Assembly (NCBI GenBank): GCA_977017575.1 | Contig: CDRNVI010000019.1 | Span: forward strand, 372,001-436,000 | DNA length: 64,000 nucleotides | Direction of reading: 5' to 3' | Origin: Paramoeba atlantica | Taxonomy: Eukaryota > Discosea | Part shown: piece by piece, positions 37,410 through 46,716 of the stretch | How positions within the stretch are numbered: position 1 is the first letter of the stretch | Layout: each line of letters opens with the position of its first letter | Position numbers and translations under genes: made by a program | Notes under the pieces: generated by a model | Seen by the model: the letters and a program-made list of their open reading frames with translations, nothing else | The model's database searches: none | Told to the model about the DNA's origin: nothing

Positions 37410-39693
37410 AACCGGGGGACGGAATAATATTAAGATGCGGTTTATTATTAAGTTGCGGTTTATTATTAAGTTGCGGTTTATTATTAAGTTAGACAAGTTA
37501 TTATTAAGCTAGACAGGTTATTATTAAGCTGGACAAGTTATTATTAAGTTGTCAAGTTATTACTAAGTTTGTGTTTTTCGATGGGAGGAGATTTTTTCGC
37601 CGAAAGTTTGACCCTTCATAGATTGGCTCAGGCAGAGTGTGACCCAACCTACGTTCAGGAAAACGATGAGATTATGTCCCTTGAGGATGATGAAGGGGTA
37701 GAAATGCTTGATGACTCGTCGGACGTAATTGGTAGCGGAAGCGATGGAGAAAGTGAAAGTGCTAGCGAGAGCGAAAGTGAAAGCAATTGTGAAAGCGAAT
37801 GTGAAAGTGTAAATTCAAGCAAAGAAGAAATAGGATATAATGTTGAAAGTGCGAGCGAAAGTAAAATTAAGAGTAATTCGACTTCGGATGATGAAGATAA
37901 CGGAGCGGAGCTGACTGTTGGAGGGAAAGACAAGAACGAGCGCAAAAAACAACATTGCGTAGTATATACGGGGCGTCCTATAGACCAGGGTGTGCGCGGT
38001 CGAGTGGAACCCACGGCTAGACAAAAGCGTGTATTATATGAGAAGTGGATTTCCTGGTCGCAACAAGATCGAGATGCTTATGGATCACTCCGCAAGTTAA
38101 ACTCTTGGATCGACAAGCGATTCCCTAAGAAACGTGTCCACATTTTTAACAAAAAGCAAGTTATGGCATACTCTAATATTCCTAGGCATAGTCAAAAGCG
38201 TAAAAGGCATGTAAAGGGGCATAAACTGAAATGGTTAAAACAACAATTGCATTATTTTATTCTTGGAGCTCGAGAGAACGATGCTTTGATAACAACCGAG
38301 ATGGTGCGCCAAGAGGCATTTCGCATGCTGAAAAAGGAAAACCGCAAATCACCAGAGCAGAACAAAGCACGGGGGATTACAAGAGTAAGCGAACGTTGGA
38401 CAGGGAGATTCCTCCACTCTTACAAATGGTCTATAAGATTAGTAAAGAGATCAACTCAGCTATCAAGTGAAGAGATAAAGAAAAGAATTCATTCCTTTCA
38501 TACGTTTGCCTATCGTTGTTTTAAAACAAAAAAGTTTCGTTCCGTTCTGAATTTTGATGAAATTCCAATATCATTTCGCGGGTCCATGAAATCTTTAAAA
38601 ACAATTGCACAGCGAGGAGAAGGTGTACGAGGGCGTTGCAATCCGAATGATATGAAGCGATGCGCAACGCTTATCTGCGGTGCTGGCGTGAAACTGGATA
38701 AAAATGGAAGTCCAACGAGTCATTTCTTTCTAAAACCTTTTATCGTGTGGAAAGGAGCTGGAAAAGGATCTAGTCACGAGATATTTGATGCAAGGACGGC
38801 TCGAGCTTTTACTCCGAAAGGTGTCGTGAACAAAGATTTTTTTCTCCAAGACTTTATTCCCTTTCTCAAACGTGAACTGGATATAAATGACGCAGGCCAC
38901 ACTTTAATTTATCTAGACTCCTGCCGATCTCACATAACAAGTGACGTTCTCGATGCGTTTTCCACTGTGGCTAACTGCTATTGTGCCATATTACCCCCTG
39001 CAACAACATCCTGGATCCAATGGATTGATGTATTTTATGCTTCTTCGTACAAACGCGAGCAAGTAAACATTTGGCACAGAGAACAACATATCCGTCGGAC
39101 CTCCCGCCAAAAAAGACAATGGATGCATAATGCCGTTGCCCGAGCGCACGAACAAGTTATAAACCTCGACAACGACTCTCTTGATGAATCAGGGACCCTT
39201 TCCTCTTCTATGAACGTTGTTCAACAATTCAAAAACTTGGGGTATATCGACCCTTGTGATGCATCGTGGTCGCATGTGAAATGTTTAGAAGGATATGTCT
39301 TTGTTCCACCAAGCGATGACGATGAGAGAGACGAAGCTAAGAGAATCGAAGATGCCTTTAAGCGTGGGAAAAGCGTCCAGGCACGAAAATCATTCCAAGG
39401 ACGGCTCGATAAATGGTGTAACCCACGACGCTCCACCGAATAAAGGTAAAGAAAAGAAAGATTTATGAAGTTTATGAAGTCGGGTAAAGATTCAGATAAA
39501 AAAAATATTGTTAAAGATTGCATACATAAAAAAACAATTTGTTAATTTTATTACAAACTTAATAATAACCCGCCGACAAGTTAATATTGAGTTTCAAAAC
39601 GTTGACCGGTTATTATTAAGTTTGACAGGTTATTATTAAGTTGTCAAGTTATTATTAAGTTTCAACAACTTAATATTATTACGTCCCCCGGTT
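37410..39693 (+). mobile_element. Complete pogo/Tigger-like transposon
   Basis: The 2,284-bp element has TIRs beginning AACCGGGGGACGGAATAATA (left) and AACCGGGGGACGTAATAATA (right, inverted), continuing to ATTAAG, and is flanked by TA on both sides. Both ends carry arrays of TTATTAAG motifs; on the left they start at 37445, 37463, 37481, 37501, 37521 and 37541. One long open reading frame fills the interior. Few differences from a functional element are visible, so it looks young. A solo end is at 4953. Confidence 0.9.
37581..39443 (+). CDS. pogo-like DDD transposase
   Basis: This 620-residue frame has a very acidic, Ser/Glu-rich N-terminus (to about residue 120), then a basic region with a CENP-B/Psq-like helix-turn-helix, including KAWISWSQQD-like KWISWSQQDRDAYGSLRKL and a second unit near VRQEAFRMLKKENRK and RVSERWTGRFLHSYKWSIRL. 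The catalytic triad is visible: Asp in VLNFDEIPIS, Asp in LIYLDSCRSH and Asp in TTSWIQWIDVFYAS, as in pogo/Tigger/Fot DDD enzymes (TSxLQPLDVG). The frame is open throughout. Plus-strand orientation opposes the host genes, so inside a polycistronic unit its sense mRNA would need its own promoter. Confidence 0.9.
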   Translation: MGGDFFAESLTLHRLAQAECDPTYVQENDEIMSLEDDEGVEMLDDSSDVIGSGSDGESESASESESESNCESECESVNSSKEEIGYNVESASESKIKSNSTSDDEDNGAELTVGGKDKNERKKQHCVVYTGRPIDQGVRGRVEPTARQKRVLYEKWISWSQQDRDAYGSLRKLNSWIDKRFPKKRVHIFNKKQVMAYSNIPRHSQKRKRHVKGHKLKWLKQQLHYFILGARENDALITTEMVRQEAFRMLKKENRKSPEQNKARGITRVSERWTGRFLHSYKWSIRLVKRSTQLSSEEIKKRIHSFHTFAYRCFKTKKFRSVLNFDEIPISFRGSMKSLKTIAQRGEGVRGRCNPNDMKRCATLICGAGVKLDKNGSPTSHFFLKPFIVWKGAGKGSSHEIFDARTARAFTPKGVVNKDFFLQDFIPFLKRELDINDAGHTLIYLDSCRSHITSDVLDAFSTVANCYCAILPPATTSWIQWIDVFYASSYKREQVNIWHREQHIRRTSRQKRQWMHNAVARAHEQVINLDNDSLDESGTLSSSMNVVQQFKNLGYIDPCDASWSHVKCLEGYVFVPPSDDDERDEAKRIEDAFKRGKSVQARKSFQGRLDKWCNPRRSTE

Positions 39694-39974
39694 TATAATG
39701 TCTAATGTATATCTGTCTGCCCTCATAATGTACACATGTATCTCATAAGTGACAAGGGTCTCTCAATCCGACCACACGCACACGCACAAATTTTAAAATA
39801 TCTCTTTTGATGGATGCCAACGACCGCCTCGGCTGCAAAGCAATGTTCTACGGCAGCTTACCCTGCGCAATGAGCAAACATAATCGAAATTGATCATGAT
39901 GATGTTTTTGTTTGACGTGAAAAATGGACTAAAATCAGAAACAATATGCGTCATTGCGCACCACTGTAATACTA
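39694..39974. other. Spacer between two transposons
   Basis: About 280 bp with no gene; it includes the right TA of the pogo-like element and ends at the left end of the Tc1-like element. Confidence 0.4.
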
Positions 39975-41500
39975 CAGTCCAGGTATTGGTTTCCCCCCAG
40001 GCTCCTGAGCACACCGTAAGAGCTTTTAACCTAATTCCTTCGGCATTCAACAGATCTCGAAATGGTCAAACAAATATTTTTGAAGGGGGCTAAAAAATGA
40101 AAAAGTGTATGAATTCCTATATATTAATACCCACAGTGGTCTCTTTGATTGATGCACTATTCGCAAGCGTTTAGGTACTGAATTTATACAATTTAAGACT
40201 TGGCGTCGATAAGGATGACGCTTAAGCATCATGAAGGCTTCCGGAGCTGTGTTTCAGTCTCTGGCTTCAAAATTTCTTTCACAATTCGGTCCATTAGTGA
40301 CCAAACATTCTCGGTCAGATTGAGGTCAGGAGAGAGTACTGGCCATTCCAATCGAGTAATCCCTTTTTCAAAAAGGACACGTTTTGTTTTGTTATGCGTG
40401 GCCTCACGGTTCATTTGCACAATCGCCACTTCTCTATTTAACTAAATATTCAAGAATACACCACTTTTTGAAAAACACTCAACGAGAATCGTTTCGCCCT
40501 TCACGGAACTTGCATCCCTAATTTTTTTACTTTGGAATTGGGATGAAAACAAATGCAAAAAACAGCCGTTTTCCACACTGATTCCCATCCATACCATGAA
40601 GCCTTTACCACCAAACCATCGGTTGTTTCTCCTCATTTTATTTTTGGTACATCCTTTCTTTCCGATAAAAAATCGAGAGTAAGTCTTTGAACCACATGTA
40701 ATTTGTTTTTTCGTCCGTCAAAATTATAGAATCTAATTTTTCTTTGGGAAAGGACAATAAATACTCTGCTAGACTTAAGCGGGCCTCTTTGTGATGTTGT
40801 TTTAACTCGCAGCTAGGTGCTTTTGTTTGTAGTACGTAATTTAATGAACGTAGAGTTTTCATTATTGTGCTTAGAGAACAATGTAAATCCTTTTTAATCA
40901 TTTCTCTATGTACCCAAGGAAAGGATGGGTAGCCATCGATTGTTTTGTTAGCATCGTCAACAATTTTGACGAATACTGCCCTGAATGGGTGGGGCTTGGG
41001 TGCTAGTGGACTTTTAGACTTCCACGTAGACAGAATTTCACGGACAGTCTTTTTATCCTTGCCAAAATTTTTAGCTAAAGTATGAATCGAATTTCCTTTT
41101 TATATTGGCGGACAATTTCAAGGCGCTCTGGGAGTGCACATCGCGACGTTTTATGGGTAATAAAACTATGGGTAATAGGGGATGCCTTGTTTTTCGGCGA
41201 GTTGGAGTATTGGTCTTTAGCAGATTTAATGGGGGTATCCCTCAAATTCATAGAATAAGAAACCATATTTGAATAAAAAAAAAGTCCTCAATTTCTGAAA
41301 GATTGGATTTTTTTTGGTAAAATTATGCTATTTTTCGTGTTTTTTCAAAATATTTTTGACCCAGGGGGGGAGGGGGGGTGATGGGCAAACAAACGGCGGG
41401 AAACGCTCCAATTTTTCGAGATCTGTTGAATGCCGAAGGAATTAGGTCAAAAGCTCTTACGGTGTGCTCAGGAGCTTGGGGGGGAAAACCAGTACGAGTG
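39975..41500 (-). mobile_element. Tc1-like element with both TIRs, transposase decayed
   Basis: The ends begin CAGTCC and CACTCG next to TA and share about 75 bp, including GGCTCCTGAGCACACCGTAA and AATTCCTTCGGCATTCAACA, as inverted repeats (39988-40063 and 41414-41490). The minus strand between encodes a Tc1/mariner transposase in several frames. It has an HTH start with KTSRCALPERLEIVRQYKK, a first catalytic Asp in SIILTDEKTNYMW, and SPDLNLTENVWSLM with the last acidic residue. The middle motif reads QMNREATHNK where QxDxAPxH is usual, so a catalytic Asp is replaced. At least three frame changes are seen. Inactive. Confidence 0.85.
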
Positions 41501-41965
41501 TATTGTTGCCAAATAGTCGTCCTTCGAATAAGCGGGGGGATCTCGGGGAGACGGCAAACAGACTCTTTGCAAATTTCAAAAACAATAATAACCATCAATA
41601 AATTTTATTGGCCCTTTTATTAAAACACCTTTTTTAAGAGGGTTCCAGTGGTCCAACGAATCGTCAAAATATTAGCAAAAATTGAGGCCTCCGGAGGGGT
41701 TTGGGGGAAATACGCGACTAATTAATCTTGCAAAACTATTTTTTGGCGAAACCCACAATGTGGTAGGTGAGGTGGCCGCGCGGATTTTCCATCTCCTTAC
41801 CCTGGCGTGAACTCCCCTTACATATATATATACTCCCCTTACATACGTATAACTCCCCTTACATACGTATATTGGCAAGCAACAGGAACATTCGAAATAC
41901 GGTGAAAGAAATGGTGAAAAAAATAGGTTTGTGCTGCGGCAAGATGACAAGATGACAACTACGTT
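41501..41965. other. Intergenic with a 24-bp tandem repeat
   Basis: Between 41808 and 41875, ACTCCCCTTACATA is repeated three times with alternating TATATATA and CGTATA tails. A TATA-rich step of this type is common in spacer DNA. No gene other than the end of the E2 gene at 41966 is near. Confidence 0.5.
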
Positions 41966-42439
41966 CTACTGACTCCATGACGAAGTTACTTGCTTATATA
42001 CAATTTCGTTGTACGAATCCCGATGATTGATGTATCTCTGCGCCGCATTTTTAGACGCGGGGCTATCTGCATTGGGGTCCTGCAATAACGTTTGGATGGC
42101 TAAAAGCAAAGTCAGAATATCGTAAGTTGACGTCCACATTCTCTGTAGTAAATCAAGGCATATTTTTCCACTCGACTGGTAAATATTTGGGTGATATGGT
42201 ATGGGGTTTCCGATAAACTTAACCTTCGGTGGCTCTTGTGGATAACATACATTTCTAAAGTCAAGCTCCAAAGAAAATACCGCGTTTTCCCACACTCCAT
42301 TCTCCGGGCCAAGTATACGTGCATCCCACAGGAGTAGATTCTTTTCGTCTCTCGGCACAGCGTAAATTGCACTCGGACAGTGATCACAGGATTCCAGCGT
42401 GCGATAGTCCCGTATAAGCCGTCTATAGTTAGGCTTCAT
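41966..42439 (-). CDS. Ubiquitin-conjugating enzyme E2
   Basis: The 157-residue protein is a single UBC domain. The HPN triad is at residues 83-85 and the active cysteine at 94 in KICLDLLQRMWTSTYDI, followed by LLLAIQTLLQDPNADSPASKNAA. The start YRRLIRDYRTLE and the WDARILGPE strand are canonical. It lies closest to the UBE2A/B and UBE2D-like classes, but has TSTYDI where WSPALTI/WTPSYDV is common, so I give no symbol. The frame extends two codons upstream without an ATG. It transfers ubiquitin or a related modifier from E1 to substrates with an E3. It is the only host gene inside the 23-kb transposon island, on the same strand as the cluster. Confidence 0.9.
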   Translation of the reverse strand: MKPNYRRLIRDYRTLESCDHCPSAIYAVPRDEKNLLLWDARILGPENGVWENAVFSLELDFRNVCYPQEPPKVKFIGNPIPYHPNIYQSSGKICLDLLQRMWTSTYDILTLLLAIQTLLQDPNADSPASKNAAQRYINHRDSYNEIVYKQVTSSWSQ

Positions 42440-42484
42440 ACTCAAGTTTGTACAAAAGTATTACTGACCGAAAAACGGTGACGT

Positions 42485-42627
42485 GTGACAGATAACTAGG
42501 GGGGTACAGTATGTATTTTTGATTGAACAAAACTCTGATGTAAATACAGTAAGAAACAGCATTGTACTGCAAGTTATTTTAGTAAGTGGGCAAAAATTAT
42601 TTAACTGTACCCCCCCTAGTTATCTGC
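42485..42627. mobile_element. MITE with CAGATAACTAGGGGGG ends
   Basis: GACAGATAACTAGGGGGGTA followed by CAGT at the left and the inverted equivalent at 42603-42627 enclose about 90 bp of AT-rich DNA. Only the G-run length and the first bases differ. It lies just upstream of the E2 gene leader. Confidence 0.75.
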
Positions 42628-42735
42628 CGCTACTTTTCGAGAAAAGGTGACTGATAAGTAGGGGGGGGGAGGTAGGAGTGTGACAGATAACTAGGGGGGC
42701 TAAAGTGCGACAGATATCTAGGGGGTCCGTCGCCA
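42611..42735. repeat. Palindrome plus further AGATAACTAGGGGGG termini
   Basis: CCCCCCCTAGTTATC pairs with GATAAGTAGGGGGGG across the dyad CTTTTCGAGAAAAG (42611-42668). Two more single termini follow at about 42693 and 42708. The block shares its right arm with the MITE at 42485, so copies have inserted into each other or arisen by end-to-end duplication. Confidence 0.65.
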
Positions 42736-42940
42736 AAAAAAGCGAGGGAACGAAATGATACAGAAACGGTATCTTTATTGCCTAAGAAGATTCCTTTCTA
42801 CCCCAATGAGGTACTATAAGCCAAAGACATGCACCTACGGGTTAAAAGAAGCCCAGTTTTCAAATGTTCACATAGACTACCTTTAAATTTCTTTATATTA
42901 TCATTGGAGAGTCGGTAAAACAGCTTTTCTGAAGGTCGGA

Positions 42941-42990
42941 TGTGGACTCCTGTGACCTCCAGTGACTGCCAGCGACTGTCAGTGACTGCC
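42941..42990 (-). repeat. Decamer array A2
   Basis: Units TGTGGACTCC, TGTGACCTCC, AGTGACTGCC, AGCGACTGTC, AGTGACTGCC. Read on the minus strand these are GGCAGTCACT-type decamers, the same unit as arrays A1 and A3. Confidence 0.75.
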
Positions 42991-43132
42991 AAGATTGCAA
43001 GTATTTATGACAGGTACGCTTACAATTTTTTTTGTAAAAAGAGTAATCATTCAGTAAATGGTCATTGATTGTATAGCACCTTTTGTACAGCAGGTTTGAA
43101 CTTTGAACTACAGTATGTAAGGAAATATTCCT

Positions 43133-43425
43133 ATTTCCGGATGGAAAGGCGGCACAGGGCGCGAACAGGGTGACCAGGAGGGGCGCAAAGAAGTTTGCGC
43201 AGGAGGGGGGCCAGGAGGGCGGTGCTGGCAGTGGGCAGGGCGGCGAAGGAGAAAGCGAAGAGCAGGGAGCGAGGATAGGGGCGAAGGGGGGCGAGGAAGT
43301 CAGCGCAGCAGGGGGGCACAGAGGGCAGCTAAGCAGGTGGCGCAGGGTGGTGAAGGCGCCGGCGACACCGACAAGCCAGGCGGCGAAGGCGAAGGGGTGA
43401 AGGGGCATATGGGGGGGAGTATATT
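43133..43425. other. Isolated GC-rich segment
   Basis: About 290 bp with GGCG, GGAGGGG and GCGCAG-rich sequence stands out from AT-rich surroundings. Long frames exist on both strands (for example Pro/Ala/Ser-rich on minus) but they reflect composition only. It lies between arrays A2 and A3. Origin unknown; a fragment of one of the GC-rich host gene starts is possible. Confidence 0.5.
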
Positions 43426-43433
43426 TTTAGGTA

Positions 43434-43567
43434 AACCGGGGGTCGGATCAATATCCTAATTCGGAATTAGGATATTAAGCTGAATTAGGATAATAGTGAA
43501 GGCGAATTAGGATATTAAACTAATTAGGATATTCATCCAATTAGGATATTGATCCACCCCCCGGTTT
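43434..43567. mobile_element. MITE with pogo-type ends and repeated AATTAGGATATT
   Basis: The left end AAACCGGGGGTCGGATCAAT and the right end (inverted AAACCGGGGGGTGGATCAAT) form TIRs continuing ATCCTAATT. The interior is made of six AATTAGGATAWT units in one orientation. The outermost nine bases equal those of the pogo-like element at 37410, but the internal repeat is different. Length 134 bp. Confidence 0.8.
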
Positions 43568-43662
43568 TGATAAAAAAATGCAACAAAGTAACTAACTACA
43601 GTAGGGTTGAACTCCAGCGTTTAGCCCCTCACTTCACTTCACTTCGTCCGATTTCTAGCCAT

Positions 43663-43722
43663 CCTGACCTCCAGTGACTGCCAGCGACTGTCAGCGACTG
43701 CCATCGACCTCCAGCGACTGTC
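43663..43722 (-). repeat. Decamer array A3
   Basis: Units AGTGACTGCC, AGCGACTGTC, AGCGACTGCC, ATCGACCTCC, AGCGACTGTC. Flanks TTTCTAGCCATCC on the left and CTACATACTCTCCATTGA on the right match array A1 inverted, which shows the two arrays share ancestry including flanks. Confidence 0.8.
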
Positions 43723-43800
43723 TACATACTCTCCATTGAAAACTTGAGACGCGTACCCATTGGTGAGTCTCTAGTTCGCAATTTTTCGTCGCAAAAAAAT

Positions 43801-43850
43801 ACTCACAGCTACTCACAGCGACTCACAGCGATCTACAGGTACTCAAAGTT
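43801..43850 (+). repeat. Decamer array B1 (ACTCACAGCG)
   Basis: Five contiguous units: ACTCACAGCT, ACTCACAGCG, ACTCACAGCG, ATCTACAGGT, ACTCAAAGTT. The reverse complement, rotated, is AGTCGCTGTG, which shares AGTCGCTG with the array A unit. Confidence 0.75.
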
Positions 43851-44029
43851 TCTGCTACTCCATACAGAATTGCGCTGTGTTCTAGACTTCTTGTTCAAAA
43901 GTTATTTGGTGTAAAAATAGAATTTACCTTCTCTAAATCTTTTTCTAGAAGATTTTCTTATTTATAAGTAATGTCGGTGTGCTAGCTGCTTCGTTAAAAA
44001 GCGGTAGTTGTTGGTAAACGGGCTTCGCA

Positions 44030-44127
44030 AATTGCTTCCCACTAACGACGCAGTGTATGGCCCGCTCACGCGGGCTCTCGCCATACCCCCCTTCGGCTTC
44101 GCAAATTGCTTCCGACTAACGACGCCG
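44030..44127. repeat. Direct repeat of CTTCGCAAATTGCTTCC with hairpin between
   Basis: GCTTCGCAAATTGCTTCC plus ACTAACGACGC is present twice about 70 bp apart. Between them ATGGCCCGCTCACGCGGGC forms a hairpin. A related GCTTCGCAAATTGCTTACCG lies at about 61538. Confidence 0.6.
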
Positions 44128-44146
44128 CTTATGGCTGAAAATACAT

Positions 44147-44216
44147 CCGCCCGGAGTCGAACCTGCGACCACCAGATTATGAACGGCAGGTCTTACCAAC
44201 TGGGCTACCTGGGTTC
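44147..44216 (-). ncRNA. tRNA-like sequence (Met CAT-like), probably a pseudogene or SINE head
   Basis: Read on the minus strand there is an A-box-like GTAGCCCAGTTGGTAAG, an anticodon-loop-like TTCATAA (CAT) and a B-box GCAGGTTCGACTCC. The spacing is that of a tRNA. However, the D, anticodon and acceptor stems pair poorly by hand, so a working tRNA is unlikely. A tRNA-derived repeat is the better explanation. Confidence 0.4.
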
Positions 44217-44382
44217 GAGTCCCGCGACCTACGTTTAAGCACCGTGATATGTGCCCGAATCGAGGATAGAGGGGGGGGGCTGGGCCCCCTTTTCTCACCC
44301 TGCTGGATCCACCCTCCCCCGGACACAATAAAGAGGGGAGAGGCACAGGTTGTAAACAACCCCCACAAGGACTGAACTATAC

Positions 44383-44640
44383 GTGCGTTTACACTGTTTT
44401 CACTGCGATAAGGTGACGCAGTTCCGTGCTCGGACTCCCTCCTTCTGCCTTGATTGCGGCAACGAGCACACCAGTGAGCAATGCACTTCACTTGTGTGCC
44501 TGTTGGATGCAACATTTGCCCCTCTTGCAATAAGCCACAAGATCATCACACCTTGGGCCCCGAAGAAGCGTGGGTTAGACCAAAAAAAGAGTCCAAGAAG
44601 CATGTTGTGTCTACGAAGGGTGGACAGTATGCCAACGGAA
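44383..44640 (+). other. Degraded zinc-knuckle-like coding trace
   Basis: One plus-strand frame contains CLDCGNEHTSEQC, a CCHC-knuckle-like pattern with other CxxC pairs nearby. Such knuckles occur in retroelement Gag-like proteins and in other transposon proteins. It is broken and too short to assign; treated as a fossil of unknown family. Confidence 0.3.
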
Positions 44641-45004
44641 ACTGACATTCGCACTTGTGGCCCAGGTGCTCTGCATAATACAGCGAAGCTTTACTGTGGG
44701 TAAGTCGAAAGTTTATCGTCGTGCGGCAACTTCTGTTGCGGAATATTTTCGTCGTGAGCTTCCCTCTGGCAACATCCCTGTTCTGTCGAAAACGTTGCGC
44801 CGCATGTGGGTAACGTTAAGGGAACTGCATCGAAGAGTGTTAAAGAGCAAAGGGATGAATGAATGGCAATGATACACCACCAGATAGGGCATCTGCTTGA
44901 GGGCCACACTGTTCGGCGCGATCGTTTATATTTGGCTAAGGATGCCATTTTCAGTGGTCACACGCCGCATGACCTTTTCTGTGTTCTTTGAAGTCATTGA
45001 AAGT

Positions 45005-45092
45005 ATTCACAGCTACTTGAAAAATACTCACAGCTACTCACAGCGAATCACAGCAGCCCACAGCGATTCACAGAAACCCGCACATATCTACA
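45005..45092 (+). repeat. Decamer array B2
   Basis: ATTCACAGCT, then after a short interruption ACTCACAGCT, ACTCACAGCG, AATCACAGCA, GCCCACAGCG, ATTCACAGAA, ACCCGCACAT, ATCTACAGAT. Same unit as B1, more degenerate towards the right end. Confidence 0.75.
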
Positions 45093-45120
45093 GATGAGGG
45101 GCTGCGGGTGACGTTAACCG

Positions 45121-45180
45121 CAGTCTCGCACGGTCTCGGCGCGGTCTCACGAGGTCTCGGCGCGGTCTCGCGAGGTCTCG
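45121..45180 (+). repeat. Decamer array C1 with alternating 10/11-bp spacing
   Basis: GTCTC recurs at 45123, 45133, 45144, 45154, 45165 and 45175: steps of 10, 11, 10, 11, 10. The average is about 10.4 bp, close to one turn of B-DNA. It is preceded by GATGAGGGGCTGCGGGT, which also flanks array C2 in inverted orientation. Confidence 0.8.
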
Positions 45181-45238
45181 TAGTTGTAAAAGGGTATAAT
45201 GATATTTTAGAGATTGTCAAATAGTTTTCCTTTATAGC

Positions 45239-45594
45239 CCTCCCGCTGTCATTAATAATGATAATGATATTCTTCAAGAAAGATAATTTTTTTGAGATTA
45301 TTATCAGATTATTTTCAGAATATTATCATTATCATTATTAATGGCAGGTGGAGTACATAGTTTTCGACAAAAACACACGATTTTCAGCCCAAAAATGCGA
45401 AATTTTAGCCCCAATTTGGGCCGTTTTTGAAAACTTACCAGTAGCTTTTTAGTTCAAAAGACGTTTTTTTTAAGACACCAAAATTTTTGTAAGAAAATTC
45501 TGCTTGAATGAAAATAAGTTGATAATTTTTTAAAAGTCTTCACCACATAGAATGATAAGTTTTTTAAGATTATCATTATTAATGACAGGGGGAG
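45239..45594. mobile_element. MITE of the CTCCC...AATGATAAT family, compound
   Basis: CTCCCGCTGTCATTAATAAT starts the element and the inverted CTCCCCCTGTCATTAATAAT ends it at 45594 before TA. A third terminus, CTCCACCTGCCATTAATAAT inverted, lies at 45319-45353. A short 115-bp version (45239-45353) and a longer one therefore share the left end. Same family as 18362-18672. Confidence 0.7.
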
Positions 45595-46390
45595 TATACG
45601 TCTAAGCAATTTTAATCGCAATTTCGTCTACGCAATTTCAATTGCAATAAATAGAGCGAAGTTGAACACAGACCAAGACTGATATTAAAAGATCAATAAA
45701 ACTAAACCAACTTACTTCTTTCGCTACAGCGGTTTTCTAGGTTCGTAGGGCACATAATTTATGTGTTACTTGAGCAAGTCGCGACTTGCACCAGTCTTCT
45801 CGACAACTTCACATCCCCCACTGCACCAACATTTATTCGAATGGTCAATCTTTCGGAGAGACGCATTCACCCCAGTATCAAAGTTGTACTGCGGGTCTCC
45901 AGCCAACAGTCCGTACGCCAACACAGATACTATCTGAACAGCATGTTTGATCCGTCGAGGTGCATACATCGAGCTGAGTTCCAGGAAGCTTTGGAGATCC
46001 TGGGCAGCTTCTCCAGTAGACGGAGCGCGACCGAACATCCATAAGCAGATGCCCGCGGCGATCTCCGATGTGAAGAATGGCACGCTCCAGCATCTGTGGC
46101 GTAATGTCTATGCCACAAACGGAACGGCCCCCGTGAAGGAAACAATCCATGGTGCGATGAATGCGTTCCAGGATTTCATCGACTTTTGCTCCTAGCTCTT
46201 CTTATGTGATAATCAGCTTCGGAGGGGTAAATACGTTAACGCGTTTCGTGAAAACCCTCTTGGTTGAAGCTAAAACAACCTCATAAATCGCCTTTTCACT
46301 TTCAACCTCCGAGGGGTTCGCAATTCGAGCTTTTAAGTCAGCATTACTCTCAATTCCAGTCATTGGACACTGTGTAAGTTTACTCTCCCT
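45595..46390. other. No supported gene
   Basis: ORFs of 70-105 codons occur on both strands between 45760 and 46200 but overlap each other and match nothing I know. The fragment GGRSVCGIDITPQMLERAI (minus strand) looks protein-like, so a decayed gene is possible. Confidence 0.35.
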
Positions 46391-46435
46391 GTGAATGACA
46401 CAGGATGGCACGAAGTGGCACAGGTTGGCACGGCG
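46391..46435 (+). repeat. Decamer array D1 (TGGCACAGG/TGGCACGAA)
   Basis: Units GTGAATGACA, CAGGATGGCA, CGAAGTGGCA, CAGGTTGGCA, CGGCG follow each other at exactly 10 bp. CACAGG and CACGAA-type units alternate, giving a 20-bp higher-order period. Confidence 0.75.
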
Positions 46436-46716
46436 AGTCTAGTTTTAGGAATCTTCATCCTCCTAAGTAGCATTTTAAATTGGAGTAAATTTTCGGATAC
46501 TCTTTTGTACTGTAGTTTTGCATATTGTTTGATAATTCATAATTTGGAGGTGTATTTACGTCACGAGTGGGGAGGTAAGTAGGCGCAATCTTCCAGCTAC
46601 CCTAATCTTCTCTTGCGAAAAAGGCGCGATCGTAGTGGTGAGTACGTCCGGCTGCTCTACAGACTCGCTCACTGAGCGGATAATCATTTTAGCGCCAGTA
46701 TTATTGTCAAAGAGAA

